DNA of 64,000 bases from Paracoccaceae bacterium (GCA_020622085.1 JAHRYM010000002.1:1-64000); one strand, 5' to 3'. Positions 7,912-19,623 are shown, counted from the stretch's first letter. Notes: generated by a model from the letters alone, not told the origin. Translations and numbers: made by a program.

Positions 7912-9045
7912 GTGGGATCTTCGTCGAAACTGCGGCTTGGCGCGATCGCCGTGCTGGCGCTCGTCTTGGGCGTCTCTGCCTGTGGCCTGCCGCGTCCCGG
8001 CCCCAACAAGCGCGAGATCATGCAAAGCGCGGCGGATGCCAAAGGCGATTCCATCGTGATCAACGTCAATGCCCATGTCGCCAAGGTAACGTCCGAAATC
8101 CCCAGCCTCGGGTTTCCCGCGAGCTTCGAGTCGGCCGGGATGGTCGGATCCGACGACATCCGCCCCGGCGACACGCTGGCGCTGACAATCTGGGAAAACG
8201 TCGATGACGGCCTGCTCACGCAGACCGGGACCAATGCTACCGCGCTGACGCAGGTGCAGGTCGATGGCCAGGGTTACATCTTCGTGCCCTATGCCGGCCG
8301 CCTGAAGGCCGCCGGCAACACGCCCGAAGGCCTGCGCAACATCATCACCGCCAAGCTGGCGCCGCAAACGCCCGATCCCCAGGTATCGGTGGCACGTGTC
8401 GCAGGCGACGGGGCAACGGTATCGGTGCTGGGCGGCGTGGGCGCCCCCGGCGTCTATCCGATCGACCGGCCAACGCGGAAGCTTTCGGCGATGATCTCGA
8501 AAGCCGGCGGCGCAACCATTCCAACGGAAATCGCGCAGATCAAGGTGACGCGCGGCGGAAAGTCCGGCAAGATCTGGCTCACCGACCTTTATGCCAACCC
8601 AGGGAAGGACATCGCCCTTCGGGGTGGCGACGTGGTGCTGGTCGAACAGGACACGCGCGCCTTCACGGCGATGGGCGCCATGGGCCACCAGAACCGCGTG
8701 AATTTCGAGACCCAGAGCCTTTCGGCCGTGGAAGCGCTGGCTCAGGTCGGCGGGTTGCAGACCGGGTTTGCCGATCCCAAGGGCGTCTTCGTCCTGCGCA
8801 ACGAACGCCCCGAGGTGATCCGCACGCTTCTGGGCCGCAGCGTGCCCGAGGATCAGCGCGTGGTTTACGTGCTGGACCTGACCGCCCCGAGCGGCATCTT
8901 CAACGCACGCGACTTCATCATCCGCGATGGCGATACCGTCTACGTGACCGAAGCGCCCTATGTGCAATGGCAAAAGACGCTCAGCGTCCTGACCGGGGCA
9001 GCGAATTCGGCCACCGCCGTCGACCGCGCGACCACCGGCAATTGA
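7912..9045 (+). CDS. Outer-membrane polysaccharide export lipoprotein (Wza/KpsD-like, OPX family)
   Basis: A 377-residue lipoprotein starting at a GTG (7912), with CAGGAG about ten bases upstream. The signal peptide (hydrophobic residues 9-21) ends in lipobox VSAC, with the lipidated cysteine at residue 24. The polysaccharide export domain is seen as IRPGDTLALTIWENVDDG, VQVDGQGYIFVPYAGRL and LRNIITAKLAPQTPDP. SLBB-type repeats follow (VSVLGGVGAPGVYPI, LSAMISKAGG, and a second copy VEALAQVGGL). It should form the periplasmic and outer-membrane channel for capsule export. It overlaps kpsC by four bases. Confidence 0.9.
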   Translation: MGSSSKLRLGAIAVLALVLGVSACGLPRPGPNKREIMQSAADAKGDSIVINVNAHVAKVTSEIPSLGFPASFESAGMVGSDDIRPGDTLALTIWENVDDGLLTQTGTNATALTQVQVDGQGYIFVPYAGRLKAAGNTPEGLRNIITAKLAPQTPDPQVSVARVAGDGATVSVLGGVGAPGVYPIDRPTRKLSAMISKAGGATIPTEIAQIKVTRGGKSGKIWLTDLYANPGKDIALRGGDVVLVEQDTRAFTAMGAMGHQNRVNFETQSLSAVEALAQVGGLQTGFADPKGVFVLRNERPEVIRTLLGRSVPEDQRVVYVLDLTAPSGIFNARDFIIRDGDTVYVTEAPYVQWQKTLSVLTGAANSATAVDRATTGN

Positions 9046-11063
9046 GCCCGCAGCCATCCGCCCTGCCGGCCCCGCCCACCGGCCAATCAGGGCGCCAGCC
9101 GCTCTACGTCTATTCGGGCGGCTTCCTGACCGAAGTTGGCGTGCGCCGCATCCTGACGCTTGCGGGATATGACCTGCGCCTCGGCCTGCCCGGCCAAGGT
9201 GATACGGTCGCGGTCTGGGGGCACAGCCCGACCGCCGCGCGGGGCGAAGCCGTATCGGCCCTGCGCGATGCAAGGATAGTGCGGATCGAGGATGCTTTCC
9301 TGCGGTCTATCCATCCGGGCCGCGCCGAGACACCAGCCGGGCTGCTGATCGACCCTGTGGGGGTGCATTACGATCCGTCCGGGCCATCGCGGATCGAGCA
9401 GATCCTCGCGGGTGAGCCGCTTGACGATACTGCGATCTTGCAACGTGCACACTGGGGAATAGCCCGGTGGAACCGGCTTAAATTATCGAAATACAACAAT
9501 TCCAGTGAATCGGCCCACCTTCCCGCCCCCGGCTATGTCCTGATCATCGACCAGAAACCCGGCGATGCCGCGATCCGCCATGGCGGGGCAGGCGCCGCGA
9601 CCTTCCGCGAGATGCTCAACGCCGCAGTCGATGACTTCCCCCATGCCCGGATCGTCATAAAGCTGCATCCGGCGGCCGACGGCAGGCATCACTTCCGCGA
9701 AATGGATTTCGGACCGCGGGTTACGTTTCTTGATGCGCCGATATCGCCGGCGGCGCTGCTGGAAGGCGCCAGCGCGGTCTACACGGTTTCATCGCAGATG
9801 GGGTTCGAGGCGATCCTTGCCGGCCACCGCCCCAGGGTTTTCGGTCGCCCCTTCTATGCGGGCTGGGGTCTGAGCGAGGACAACCAGCCGATCCCGCGCC
9901 GCGGACGCAAGCTCAGCCGCGCGCAGCTGTTTGCGGCGGCGATGATCCTTGCGCCTACATGGTATGACCCCTGCCGCGACCGGCTTTGCAGCTATGAAGA
10001 TGCGGTCGATCTGATGGAAGCCCGGTTGCGCGTCTGGCGCGAAGACAGCGCGGGCCATGTCGCCATCGGCATGAAACGCTGGAAGCGGCGCGTGCTGTGC
10101 GATTTCTTCGGCCAAAGCTGGCCCCTGAAGTTTGCCGCGACCCCCGGGCGCGCAATCACCCTGTCGCGCGAGACCGGGCGCGGCCTGCTGGTCTGGGGGA
10201 GTGTCGATCCGGCCCCGGAGGGCCTGCCCTTGCGCCGTGTCGAAGACGGGTTTCTTCGCTCAAGGGGGCTTGGCGCACGATTGGTGCCGCCGCTTTCACT
10301 GATCGCCGATGATCTGGGGATGCATTACGATCCCGCCCGGGAAAGCCGGCTTGAACGCCTGATCGCCGCGCCCTGCCCTCCTGATTCGCTGCTGCGTGCC
10401 GAACGACTTGTCGGGCGGCTGATTGCGGCGGGACTTTCCAAATACAACACGGGCAACGAAATGACCGAGCCGCTTCGGCCCGGTCACCGGATCCTCGTTC
10501 CCGGTCAGGTCGAGAATGATGCATCGGTGCTTCTGGGCTGCGGATCGATCCGGACAAATCTTGCGCTTCTGGAGGCGTGCCGCGCGGCCAACCCCGATGC
10601 GGTGCTGGTCTACAAGCCACACCCCGATGTCGAGGCAGGCCTGCGCCCCGGTCGGCTGACTGAAAGCCAGGTCATGGCCCATGCCGACCATCTGGCCCTC
10701 GAGGCGGATCCGGCGACGCTCATCGCTCAGGTGGATGAGGTCTGGACGCTGACCTCGCTCCTTGGCTTCGAGGCCCTCCTGCGCGGAAAGAAGGTCACCT
10801 GCCTCGGGCAGCCCTTCTATGCGGGATGGGGCCTCACGCGCGACCTGATGCCGCCGATTGCACGACGCAGCGCCCGGCCAACCCTGGCGCAGCTGGTCCA
10901 TGCAGCCCTGATCGGCTATCCAAGATATCTGGATCCTGTCAGTGGGTTACCATGCCCTGTTGAAGTTGTGATTGAACGTCTGGCCCAAGGCAACGTCCCG
11001 CCTCAGCGCCCGATGCTGCGCCTGTTGTCGCTCTTGCAGCTTGCCCGCAGACGGCGGCATTAA
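9042..11063 (+). CDS. kpsC: Capsule polysaccharide export protein KpsC/LipA family (dual Kdo transferase)
   Basis: About 673 residues with an internal duplication, as in KpsC, whose two glycosyltransferase modules alternate Kdo linkages in the poly-Kdo linker. Matching pairs of motifs are VGVHYDPSGPSRIEQIL and LGMHYDPARESRLERLI, LKLSKYNNSSE and GLSKYNTGNE, and FGRPFYAGWGLSEDN and LGQPFYAGWGLTRDL. The best start is TTG at 9042, overlapping the upstream stop as TTGA; an ATG at 8967 would make it 25 residues longer but lies deep inside the export gene. The 3' end overlaps ribD by four bases, tail to tail. Confidence 0.87.
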   Translation: MSPQPSALPAPPTGQSGRQPLYVYSGGFLTEVGVRRILTLAGYDLRLGLPGQGDTVAVWGHSPTAARGEAVSALRDARIVRIEDAFLRSIHPGRAETPAGLLIDPVGVHYDPSGPSRIEQILAGEPLDDTAILQRAHWGIARWNRLKLSKYNNSSESAHLPAPGYVLIIDQKPGDAAIRHGGAGAATFREMLNAAVDDFPHARIVIKLHPAADGRHHFREMDFGPRVTFLDAPISPAALLEGASAVYTVSSQMGFEAILAGHRPRVFGRPFYAGWGLSEDNQPIPRRGRKLSRAQLFAAAMILAPTWYDPCRDRLCSYEDAVDLMEARLRVWREDSAGHVAIGMKRWKRRVLCDFFGQSWPLKFAATPGRAITLSRETGRGLLVWGSVDPAPEGLPLRRVEDGFLRSRGLGARLVPPLSLIADDLGMHYDPARESRLERLIAAPCPPDSLLRAERLVGRLIAAGLSKYNTGNEMTEPLRPGHRILVPGQVENDASVLLGCGSIRTNLALLEACRAANPDAVLVYKPHPDVEAGLRPGRLTESQVMAHADHLALEADPATLIAQVDEVWTLTSLLGFEALLRGKKVTCLGQPFYAGWGLTRDLMPPIARRSARPTLAQLVHAALIGYPRYLDPVSGLPCPVEVVIERLAQGNVPPQRPMLRLLSLLQLARRRRH

Positions 11064-12172
11064 CGGCGCAGCCAGCGCGAGAACAGATCGTCGCCCAGCC
11101 AGTCCTGCGCGATCATCCGGAAGGCGGGCCGCCCCTGCGGCATCCGGCGTATACCCAGCGGCCCGATGGCCGCCAGCGCGTCGCCCCCAAGGATCCGGCC
11201 TGCGGAATAGATCCAGATCTCATCGACAAGCTCGGCATTTACCAGCGCCGCCGCCAGCCGCGCGCCGCCTTCGCACATCACCCGTGTAAGGCCCGCCTCT
11301 GCCAGCGCCGCAAGCACTGCATGGATGTCCAGCCCAAGGTCGCCCATGGGAACCGGGATCAGCCTTGCCCCCGACGCCTGCCATGCTGTCCGGCGGCAGG
11401 CAGGCGCATCAGGCCCGTGACAAAGCCACACCGGCACTTCGCCCGCAGTGCGCCCAAGGCGGTTGCCCGGATCCAGCGACAGGCGGCTGTCCAGCACGAC
11501 CCGGAGCGGCTGGTGCCGCGCGCCCATGTCGCGTGCCGTCAGCTCCGGATCGTCCGCCCTTGCGGTTCCGGCGCCGATCATCACGGCGTCGCTTTGCATC
11601 CGCAGGGCATGGACGTGGCGGCGCGCTTCAGGCCCGGTGATCCAGCGGCTTTCGCCCGTGACGGTGGCGATGCGGCCATCAAGCGTGGTGGCCAACTTCA
11701 GGGTCAGGTATGGACGCCCCCGCGTCACGCGCGACAAGAATCCCGCATTCACCTGCCCGGCCTCGGCGGCCATGATGCCTTCGGTCAGTGCGATCCCTGC
11801 CGCGCGCAGGCGGTCATGCCCGCCCCCGGCGACGCGCGGATCGGGATCGGTGAGCGCTGTGACAACCCGCGCCACGCCCGCCGCGATCAGTGCATCCGTG
11901 CAGGGCGGGGTCTTGCCATGATGCGCGCAGGGTTCAAGCGTCACATAGGCCGTGGCGCCGCGGGCGTGCGCTCCGGCCTGCGCCAGTGCCACGCTTTCTG
12001 CATGCGGCCGCCCGCCGGGTTGCGTCCATCCTCGCCCGACGATGCGCCCGTCACGCACGATCACGCAGCCGACCGCCGGATTTGGCCAGACATTGCCCAG
12101 ACCCCGCGCAGCCAACCCCAGCGCCAGTGCCATGAAGCGCCGGTCGTCCGCGCCAGAGGCCGCGCCGCTCAC
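11060..12172 (-). CDS. ribD: Bifunctional riboflavin deaminase/reductase RibD
   Basis: A 370-residue two-domain enzyme for the second and third riboflavin steps. The N-terminal cytidine-deaminase-like half has zinc ligands in HAE (57-59) and [11 protein letters not shown] (81-91). The C-terminal half is a dihydrofolate-reductase-like reductase, seen in [29 protein letters not shown] and [13 protein letters not shown]. The start is a GTG overlapping the nrdR stop (GTGA), so it is translationally coupled to nrdR. The rest of the riboflavin genes lie beyond the capsule module, in the same orientation. Confidence 0.96.
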   Translation of the reverse strand: MSGAASGADDRRFMALALGLAARGLGNVWPNPAVGCVIVRDGRIVGRGWTQPGGRPHAESVALAQAGAHARGATAYVTLEPCAHHGKTPPCTDALIAAGVARVVTALTDPDPRVAGGGHDRLRAAGIALTEGIMAAEAGQVNAGFLSRVTRGRPYLTLKLATTLDGRIATVTGESRWITGPEARRHVHALRMQSDAVMIGAGTARADDPELTARDMGARHQPLRVVLDSRLSLDPGNRLGRTAGEVPVWLCHGPDAPACRRTAWQASGARLIPVPMGDLGLDIHAVLAALAEAGLTRVMCEGGARLAAALVNAELVDEIWIYSAGRILGGDALAAIGPLGIRRMPQGRPAFRMIAQDWLGDDLFSRWLRR

Positions 12173-12636
12173 TCGTCCGCAGCCGGAGTCGGGCGCAGTT
12201 CCGAAACGAACTTGTCGAAGTCATCCGCCGCCTGGAAGTTCTTGTAGACGCTGGCGAACCGCACATAAGCCACGGTGTCGATCCGGGCGAGCGTTTCCAT
12301 GACAATTTCCCCGATCACCTTCGAGGGAATGTCGGTGTCGCCCAGTGACTCCAGCCGCCGCACAATGCCGGAAATCATCTGGTCAATGCGCTCGGGCTCG
12401 ATCGGGCGCTTCTGCATGGCGATACGGATCGAACGCTCAAGCTTGCTGCGGTCGAAATCCTCGCGCTTGCCGCTGGACTTGATGACGACAAGATCGCGCA
12501 ATTGCACCCGCTCATAGGTGGTGAAACGTCCTCCGCAAGCGGGACAGAAACGCCGCCTGCGGATCGAGACGTGATCCTCGGCAGGGCGGGAATCCTTCAC
12601 CTGTGTATCGACATTCCCGCAAAACGGACAACGCAT
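12169..12636 (-). CDS. nrdR: Transcriptional repressor NrdR
   Basis: A 155-residue repressor of ribonucleotide reductase genes that senses ATP/dATP. The N-terminal zinc ribbon has cysteines 3, 6, 31 and 34, with the signature [18 protein letters not shown]. The ATP-cone follows, with [18 protein letters not shown] and [17 protein letters not shown]. The length is normal. It is the first gene of an nrdR-ribD pair, a common arrangement. I saw no NrdR box in the window. Confidence 0.97.
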   Translation of the reverse strand: MRCPFCGNVDTQVKDSRPAEDHVSIRRRRFCPACGGRFTTYERVQLRDLVVIKSSGKREDFDRSKLERSIRIAMQKRPIEPERIDQMISGIVRRLESLGDTDIPSKVIGEIVMETLARIDTVAYVRFASVYKNFQAADDFDKFVSELRPTPAADE

Positions 12637-12777
12637 TGGCCTCTCCTCGGTCCCCGGCTGGTTTTATCCACAGCGACTATAGGGCCACCACTTTCTCTTG
12701 GGTAGGGCACTGCATGCCTGCGCAAAATGCAAGCGGCCAGATGTGGCACTGCGGACTCAGATCGGGAAGACCGGCTG

Positions 12778-13515
12778 TCAGATGCCCTTCAGCCGGTGCC
12801 AGGCCATCCGCAGATTCTGATAGGCCAGATTGCGGCGCGGGAAGTCTGGCTTGCGGGCGCTGCGGTCAAAAACGCTGAGCTGGACGGTCTTCGAACGTTC
12901 AAGGCAGGTGATCAGGTCATACTGCAACGCCAGCTTGTGCGCGAGGTAAGGAAAGGAAAGCTGGTCGCGGCGACTGTAGCGCAACACATGTTCCATCCAC
13001 CGGTCGCCGAAATGCGCCACCTTAGGGTCATGGTGGCGCCTGACGATGAAATGTCCTTCGATCAGCCCGGCGTTTTCGGGAAGGTTCTCGTTGCGGTAGG
13101 CATCCAGCCGGTGGCGGACGACCCTGTGATCGTCCAGCCCGTTTTCCCAGACCGCCTGTCCTTCCTGATAGACGCAGTTCCGGCGGAAATGCGCAAAAGC
13201 GTGAAAGCCAGCCGCAGAATGCGCCGTCAAGGTTTCGATGATCTGCGCCGGCGGCATCAGCAGGCGCGATTTGTTATCGAGCCAGATCGACCACTCGGCA
13301 TCGGGGAAATACGCATGTGGCCGAAGCTTCGCGCGGCGTGAGGCCCGCGCCGGATCAAGCCCGTCCAGCGGATCATGCATGATTTCCACACCGGGAACCC
13401 TCAGGTCGGGGTTGTCGGTGAAGATCACGCGCCGAAACCCGTCGGATGGCCCGAAGACATCCGGGTTCAGCGGCTCCTTGGCGCCATACAGGGCTGAATA
13501 CAGAACAAGCGACAT
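12778..13515 (-). CDS. DUF616-type glycosyltransferase-like protein
   Basis: A 245-residue soluble protein resembling the DUF616 / TOD1-MUCI70 glycosyltransferase-like family. The evidence is the N-terminal [11 protein letters not shown], then FTDNPDL, the basic [20 protein letters not shown], a DxD-like [10 protein letters not shown], and [11 protein letters not shown] further on. The C-terminus has [12 protein letters not shown] and many basic residues. The acceptor and sugar are unknown. It could act on surface polysaccharide, since a capsule module is nearby, but nothing links the two directly. It lies downstream of rpoD, separated by two hairpins, so it probably has its own promoter. Confidence 0.7.
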   Translation of the reverse strand: MSLVLYSALYGAKEPLNPDVFGPSDGFRRVIFTDNPDLRVPGVEIMHDPLDGLDPARASRRAKLRPHAYFPDAEWSIWLDNKSRLLMPPAQIIETLTAHSAAGFHAFAHFRRNCVYQEGQAVWENGLDDHRVVRHRLDAYRNENLPENAGLIEGHFIVRRHHDPKVAHFGDRWMEHVLRYSRRDQLSFPYLAHKLALQYDLITCLERSKTVQLSVFDRSARKPDFPRRNLAYQNLRMAWHRLKGI

Positions 13516-13569
13516 ATCTGGAAAATAGACCCTGTAACAGACTTCGCAACTGCTGCGATCGGCAGATAC

Positions 13570-13589
13570 CGGGATAGCAGCCTATCCCG
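13570..13589. other. Perfect 8-base-pair hairpin upstream of the DUF616 gene
   Basis: CGGGATAG (13570-13577) and CTATCCCG (13582-13589) form a perfect stem around loop CAGC. It lies 55 bases upstream of the DUF616 start. It could be an operator, a leader structure or a second terminator for rpoD. Confidence 0.45.
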
Positions 13590-13741
13590 CAACCAAAGTG
13601 ATTTTACGCTGGAACTGTTTCCTGCTCCGTTTCAGTCCCTTGTGCTGGACACCGCTGGACCAGCTTTCGTCACGGCCTTGCAGCGCGTCTGGCCGGAGCA
13701 GATTCTGCCCCATGCGGGCTGCCCTGCCACTGCCACGGCAA

Positions 13742-13761
13742 GCGCCGGACTGCTCCGGCGC
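13742..13761 (-). terminator. Hairpin just downstream of rpoD
   Basis: GCGCCGGA (13742-13749) and TCCGGCGC (13754-13761) form a perfect 8-base-pair stem with a 4-base loop, beginning nine bases after the rpoD stop codon. A weak T-rich tail (TTGCC) follows on the minus strand. Its position supports a terminator. Confidence 0.6.
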
Positions 13762-13769
13762 CCACCAGA

Positions 13770-15752
<1,983 letters not shown>

Positions 15753-15808
15753 GGGGGCTCCTTCAGGTCGGGCGGGCGTTCGGCCCGGAAGTGGCGGTGC
15801 GATTCGAA

Positions 15809-17899
15809 TCAGATATCCGAATCGTCATCCGGTGGTTCTAGCGAATCATCGGGTCGAATCACAGGGTCGGCGGGGTGGCCCGCTTCCGGCTTGCGTGCCG
15901 GACCGCGCCGCTTCACCCATACTTCGGAATCGATCAGCTGTTGCAGTTGCGCTGACAGGGCCGCGCGGTCGTCACCGGCTTCATTCATCTCATCAAGGTT
16001 GAGCTTGATGGCGCGGTTCCTGGCATCGGCGGCCTTCATCAGACGCCAGGTCAGCCCTTCGTCAACCAGCCCTTCCATGTCCCCTTCAGCTTCCTCGATC
16101 TCACGCCTGAGCGAGCGTTCGCTGTTCAGCTTGGCCAGTTGCTCGGCAAGGGTCTCGATGGCCAAGGCGTCATTGTCCGGTTGCTTGATTGCGGGGAGAA
16201 CCGCGATATGGGCGCTGGACATCAACTTTTCAATCGCCGGCAGACCGACGGTCGTGGATACGCGGGCGCGCAGGGTTTCGGCGTTCTCGGTCCCGTGGCA
16301 TTCAAGGAGCGCGTGAAGCAAGGCCTGATGCGCCGTCTCGTTCATTTCGAGCCGGTCCAGGCTGCCCTCGAAGGGCGCGATGACCTGCGGATGGCTGAGG
16401 CAGACCGCAAGAATGGCCTGTTCGCGCATTTCCTCGATCACCCGTTCGGCCGACACCCGCGCCAAAAGCGTAGCCTTGGTTTCGCTTCGCACGGCCGGTC
16501 CGGTCGCCTGCCCCCATGGCAGGCCGCGGCGACCGCCCTGTCCCCGCGGGCCACCGGAAGGGCCGGGCGAGGCACCATATCCAGGCTGGAAGGATCGCGC
16601 TCCGGACGCACCCCGCTGGCGGAAGATTTCCTGCTCGAAGTCCCGGAAGGCCTCGATGTAATAACGCCGGATGTCCGGATCCCTGATCCGCGCGACCGAG
16701 GCGCGCAGCGATTTTCGCAGCGCTGCCTTCCGTTCCGGGCTGTCGAAATCCTTCCCTTCGGTTTCGCGCTGCCACAAGAGCCGCACCATCGGCTGCGCGT
16801 CATCCAGCACCTTCTGCATGGCCGCCGCACCGCCCGCGCCGATCAGGTCGTCGGGATCCTGCCCCGGGGGCAGCGTGGCGAACCGGACCCCCTGCCCCGC
16901 TTCCAGCAAGGGCAGCGCCAGGTCGATCACCCGAAGGGCTGCGCGCTGGCCCGCGGCATCGCCGTCAAGCGCAATGACCGGCTCCGGGTGGATGCGCCAG
17001 AGCATCCGAAGCTGGTCTTCGGTGATCGCGGTTCCAAGCGGCGCCACCGCGCCGGTGAAACCCGCTTCGCAGAGCGCGATCACATCCATGTAGCCTTCCG
17101 CAACGATCAGGGCCTTGCCCTTTCCGGCTGCTTCGCGCGCGGGAGCATGGTTGAAAAGGTTGCGGCCTTTGTCGAACAGCTCGGTTTCCGGTCCGTTCAG
17201 GTATTTCGCGCGGGCATTGGGATCGAGGCTGCGCCCGCCGAGGCTGATCACCCGTCCGCGCGCGTCGCGGATCGGAAAGATGATCCGGCCGTGGAAGCGG
17301 TCATAAAGGCGGCCCGAGTCGGATCGGGCCACGACGCCCGAGGCCACCATCAGATCGGGCTGGATGCCCTTGGCCGACAGTGCCGTGACCACGGCCTGCG
17401 CGTTTTCAGGCGACCAGCCGATGTCCCAGCGGTCCCAGGCCGCGTCGTCAAGGCGGCGCTTCCGGGCAAGATAGGCGCGGGCATCCGCCCCGGCAGCGGT
17501 CTTGAGATGAAGCCTGTAGAACTTCACCGCCTCTTCCATGACCTGCTGCAACAAGGTTCTGCGGTCGGCGCGTTCGGCGGCGGCCGGATCGCGGGCCGGC
17601 ATCGGCAGTCCGGCTTCGCGGGCGAGGATCTCGACCGCCTCCATGAAGCCGACGTTTTCGGTTTCACGCACGAAGGACACCGCATCGCCCTTGGCGTGGC
17701 AGCCGAAGCAGTAATAGTAGCCCTTGCGGTCGTCGACGTGGAAGCTTGCGGATTTTTCCTGATGGAAAGGACAGGGCGCCCAGAAATCGCCCTTGCCCGC
17801 GTTGGACTTGCGTCCGTCCCAGGCAACCTTGCGCGCCACCACCCGCGACAGCGAGGTGCGGTTCCTGAGTTCATCAAGAAAGCCGGGAGGGAGACTCAT
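15809..17899 (-). CDS. dnaG: DNA primase DnaG
   Basis: A 696-residue primase making RNA primers at the replication fork. The N-terminal CHC2 zinc finger is [17 protein letters not shown] followed by [15 protein letters not shown]. The Toprim core shows [15 protein letters not shown] and [17 protein letters not shown]. The C-terminal part should bind DnaB helicase. The start is ATG 17899 (MSLPPGF); upstream codons in the frame run through the palindromic spacer repeat and are unlikely to be coding. It sits between dgt and rpoD, all on the minus strand. Confidence 0.97.
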   Translation of the reverse strand: MSLPPGFLDELRNRTSLSRVVARKVAWDGRKSNAGKGDFWAPCPFHQEKSASFHVDDRKGYYYCFGCHAKGDAVSFVRETENVGFMEAVEILAREAGLPMPARDPAAAERADRRTLLQQVMEEAVKFYRLHLKTAAGADARAYLARKRRLDDAAWDRWDIGWSPENAQAVVTALSAKGIQPDLMVASGVVARSDSGRLYDRFHGRIIFPIRDARGRVISLGGRSLDPNARAKYLNGPETELFDKGRNLFNHAPAREAAGKGKALIVAEGYMDVIALCEAGFTGAVAPLGTAITEDQLRMLWRIHPEPVIALDGDAAGQRAALRVIDLALPLLEAGQGVRFATLPPGQDPDDLIGAGGAAAMQKVLDDAQPMVRLLWQRETEGKDFDSPERKAALRKSLRASVARIRDPDIRRYYIEAFRDFEQEIFRQRGASGARSFQPGYGASPGPSGGPRGQGGRRGLPWGQATGPAVRSETKATLLARVSAERVIEEMREQAILAVCLSHPQVIAPFEGSLDRLEMNETAHQALLHALLECHGTENAETLRARVSTTVGLPAIEKLMSSAHIAVLPAIKQPDNDALAIETLAEQLAKLNSERSLRREIEEAEGDMEGLVDEGLTWRLMKAADARNRAIKLNLDEMNEAGDDRAALSAQLQQLIDSEVWVKRRGPARKPEAGHPADPVIRPDDSLEPPDDDSDI

Positions 17900-17958
17900 G
17901 GAACTGTATATAGGCCGGGCCGGCTCAGGCTGCAAAGCGTGAAGCGGGGGCGGATCAG

Positions 17959-18005
17959 GCGGGGGCGCTGCCCCCGCACCCCCGGGATATTTCGGCCAAG
18001 GCGAA
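17959..18005. repeat. REP-like GC-rich palindromic spacer element
   Basis: A perfect stem GCGGGGGC (17959-17966) and GCCCCCGC (17970-17977) with a 3-base loop is followed by ACCCCCGGGATATTTCGGCC. From memory, spacers of this form (GC palindrome, then CCCCCGGGATATTT) recur between genes in Rhodobacteraceae genomes. Here it fills the dgt-dnaG gap and could end dgt transcription. Only one copy is in the window. Confidence 0.5.
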
Positions 18006-18015
18006 AGGATGGGGG

Positions 18016-19167
18016 TCAGCCCGGCCTGCCGCACAGCCGTTCATGTTCCTGTAGTGCGAATCTGTCGGTCATGCCGGCGACGTAGTCGAGGACGATCCGC
18101 GCCAGCGCCGTATGATCGCCTGCGGCTGCCGCCACATCGGCCTGCCATTCCTCGGGCAGGAGCGCAGGCGTTTCGAGAAACCGCGGGAACAGATCGTTCA
18201 CCACGGCCGTGACACGCTGCCGCTCGACGATCACGCTGGGGGCGCGATACATGTGGACGAAGAGGAAGGACCTGATTGCCTTGAGGTTCTGGAAAAGTGG
18301 CTTCGAGAACCGGATGATCGGACCATCCATGGCGCGGATTTCCCCGGCAGACTGGGGGTTCGAACCAGCGATCCGGTTCTGGGCCACGGAGATGACGTCT
18401 TCGACCATCAGTCCGAAGACCCTCCGCAGCGCTTCGTGCCGGCGCCGCATCGGATCAAGGCCGGGGTAGATCCGGTCGACTTCATCAAAGGCGGGGCCGG
18501 TGACGGGCAGCTCGCGCAGATCGGCTTCGGTGAAAAGGCCGGCGCGCAGCCCGTCGTGCAGGTCATGGTGGTTGTAGGCGACATCATCGGCGACGGCGGC
18601 CACCTGCGCCTCGGCGCCGGCATGGGTGTGGAGTTCCAGATCCCATTCCGCGTTCACCTCGGCCAGGGCATAGGGCAGTTCGCCCGTCACCGGGCCATTG
18701 TGCTTGGCGATGCCTTCCAGCGTTTCCCAGGTCAGGTTCAGCCCGTCGAAATCGGCGTAATGCCGTTCGAGCCGCGTCACGATCCGGAGAGCCTGGGCGT
18801 TGTGATCGAATCCGCCATAAGGCTCCATCAGCACGGCAAGCGCATCCTCGCCGGTATGGCCGAAGGGCGGGTGACCCAGGTCATGGGCCAGCGCAACGGC
18901 CTCGGCCAGGTCGGTATTGAGGCCAAGCGCGCCGGCGATGGTGCGGGCGACCTGCGCCACCTCGATCGTGTGGGTCAGGCGCGTGCGGTAGTAATCGCCT
19001 TCGTGCTCGACGAAGACCTGGGTCTTGTGCTTGAGCCGCCGGAAGGCGCTGGAATGGATGATCCGGTCGCGGTCGCGCTGGAAGGGCGAGCGGAAGGTGG
19101 ACATCCGTTCAGGGTGCAGCCGCCCGCGCGAGGCATCGGGCTGACAGGCGAAGGGGGCAAGGATCAT
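18016..19167 (-). CDS. dgt: dGTPase-like deoxyguanosinetriphosphate triphosphohydrolase
   Basis: A 383-residue HD-domain triphosphohydrolase that removes triphosphate from deoxynucleoside triphosphates, affecting nucleotide pools. The metal-binding HD motifs are RLTHTIEVAQVAR and AVALAHDLGHPPFGHTGE, and the N-terminal FRSPFQRDRDRIIHS with AFRRLKHKTQVF is typical of the type 2 bacterial subfamily. The start MILAPF at 19167 gives a slightly long N-terminus. It diverges from erpA across a 70-base spacer with a palindrome, and lies upstream of dnaG. Confidence 0.93.
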   Translation of the reverse strand: MILAPFACQPDASRGRLHPERMSTFRSPFQRDRDRIIHSSAFRRLKHKTQVFVEHEGDYYRTRLTHTIEVAQVARTIAGALGLNTDLAEAVALAHDLGHPPFGHTGEDALAVLMEPYGGFDHNAQALRIVTRLERHYADFDGLNLTWETLEGIAKHNGPVTGELPYALAEVNAEWDLELHTHAGAEAQVAAVADDVAYNHHDLHDGLRAGLFTEADLRELPVTGPAFDEVDRIYPGLDPMRRRHEALRRVFGLMVEDVISVAQNRIAGSNPQSAGEIRAMDGPIIRFSKPLFQNLKAIRSFLFVHMYRAPSVIVERQRVTAVVNDLFPRFLETPALLPEEWQADVAAAAGDHTALARIVLDYVAGMTDRFALQEHERLCGRPG

Positions 19168-19194
19168 CGGGGCTTTCTTGTTGATCGCTATTCG

Positions 19195-19225
19195 TGTTCA
19201 TATATCTGGAACAGTTCCATGAACA
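19195..19225. promoter_or_regulatory. Palindrome in the dgt-erpA divergent promoter region
   Basis: TGGAACAGTTCCA (19207-19219) is a perfect 13-base palindrome. It is nested in a wider inverted repeat, TGTTCAT (19195-19201) and ATGAACA (19219-19225). It lies between two divergent genes and could control either. The GAAC-AGTTCCAT-GAAC spacing is eight bases, one more than the alphaproteobacterial LexA box, so LexA is not a clean match. Confidence 0.5.
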
Positions 19226-19237
19226 TATGGCAAAGCC

Positions 19238-19576
19238 ATGACCCCGACGCTGACCCTGCCCCCGAAAGTCACACCGCGCGCCTTCGCCCGGCTGGCCGAG
19301 ATCAATTCCGCAAGTGGCTCCCCTCAGGCGTTGCGCATTGCCGTATCAGGCGGGGGCTGTTCGGGGTTTCAATACGATATACGGCTGGATGAACCTGCGA
19401 GCGACGATCTGGTGCTGGAGGGCGAGGGCCAGAAGGTGCTGGTCGATCCGGTGTCGCTGCCGTTTCTAGCCAATGCGACCATCGACTTTTCCGAGGAACT
19501 GATCGGCGCCCGTTTCGTCATCGAAAACCCCAATGCCAGCAGTTCCTGCGGCTGCGGCACCAGCTTTTCCATCTGA
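19238..19576 (+). CDS. erpA: Iron-sulfur cluster insertion protein ErpA-like (A-type carrier)
   Basis: A 112-residue A-type carrier of the HesB/IscA family that delivers Fe-S clusters to target enzymes. The three ligand cysteines are present: C41 in SGGGCSGFQY, and C104 and C106 in SSCGCGTSF. The DPVSLPFLANATIDF segment and the rest of the family core are intact. Length is normal. It is probably a single gene with its own promoter, facing dgt. Assignment to ErpA rather than IscA is by resemblance. Confidence 0.9.
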   Translation: MTPTLTLPPKVTPRAFARLAEINSASGSPQALRIAVSGGGCSGFQYDIRLDEPASDDLVLEGEGQKVLVDPVSLPFLANATIDFSEELIGARFVIENPNASSSCGCGTSFSI

Positions 19577-19623
19577 TCCGACAGTGACCGGACATCCTCC
19601 TTGCGGATGTGCCCAGAGGCCTC

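Noticed and set aside
8967-9041. Earlier ATG start for kpsC
   Set aside because: It would overlap the export gene by 79 bases, and the first 25 residues (Arg-rich) do not look like a KpsC N-terminus. The TTG at 9042 with TTGA overlap fits better, though it is not certain.
19195-19225. LexA (SOS) box near dgt
   Set aside because: GAAC repeats are spaced by eight bases; the alphaproteobacterial box needs seven. The palindrome is kept as an unknown site instead.
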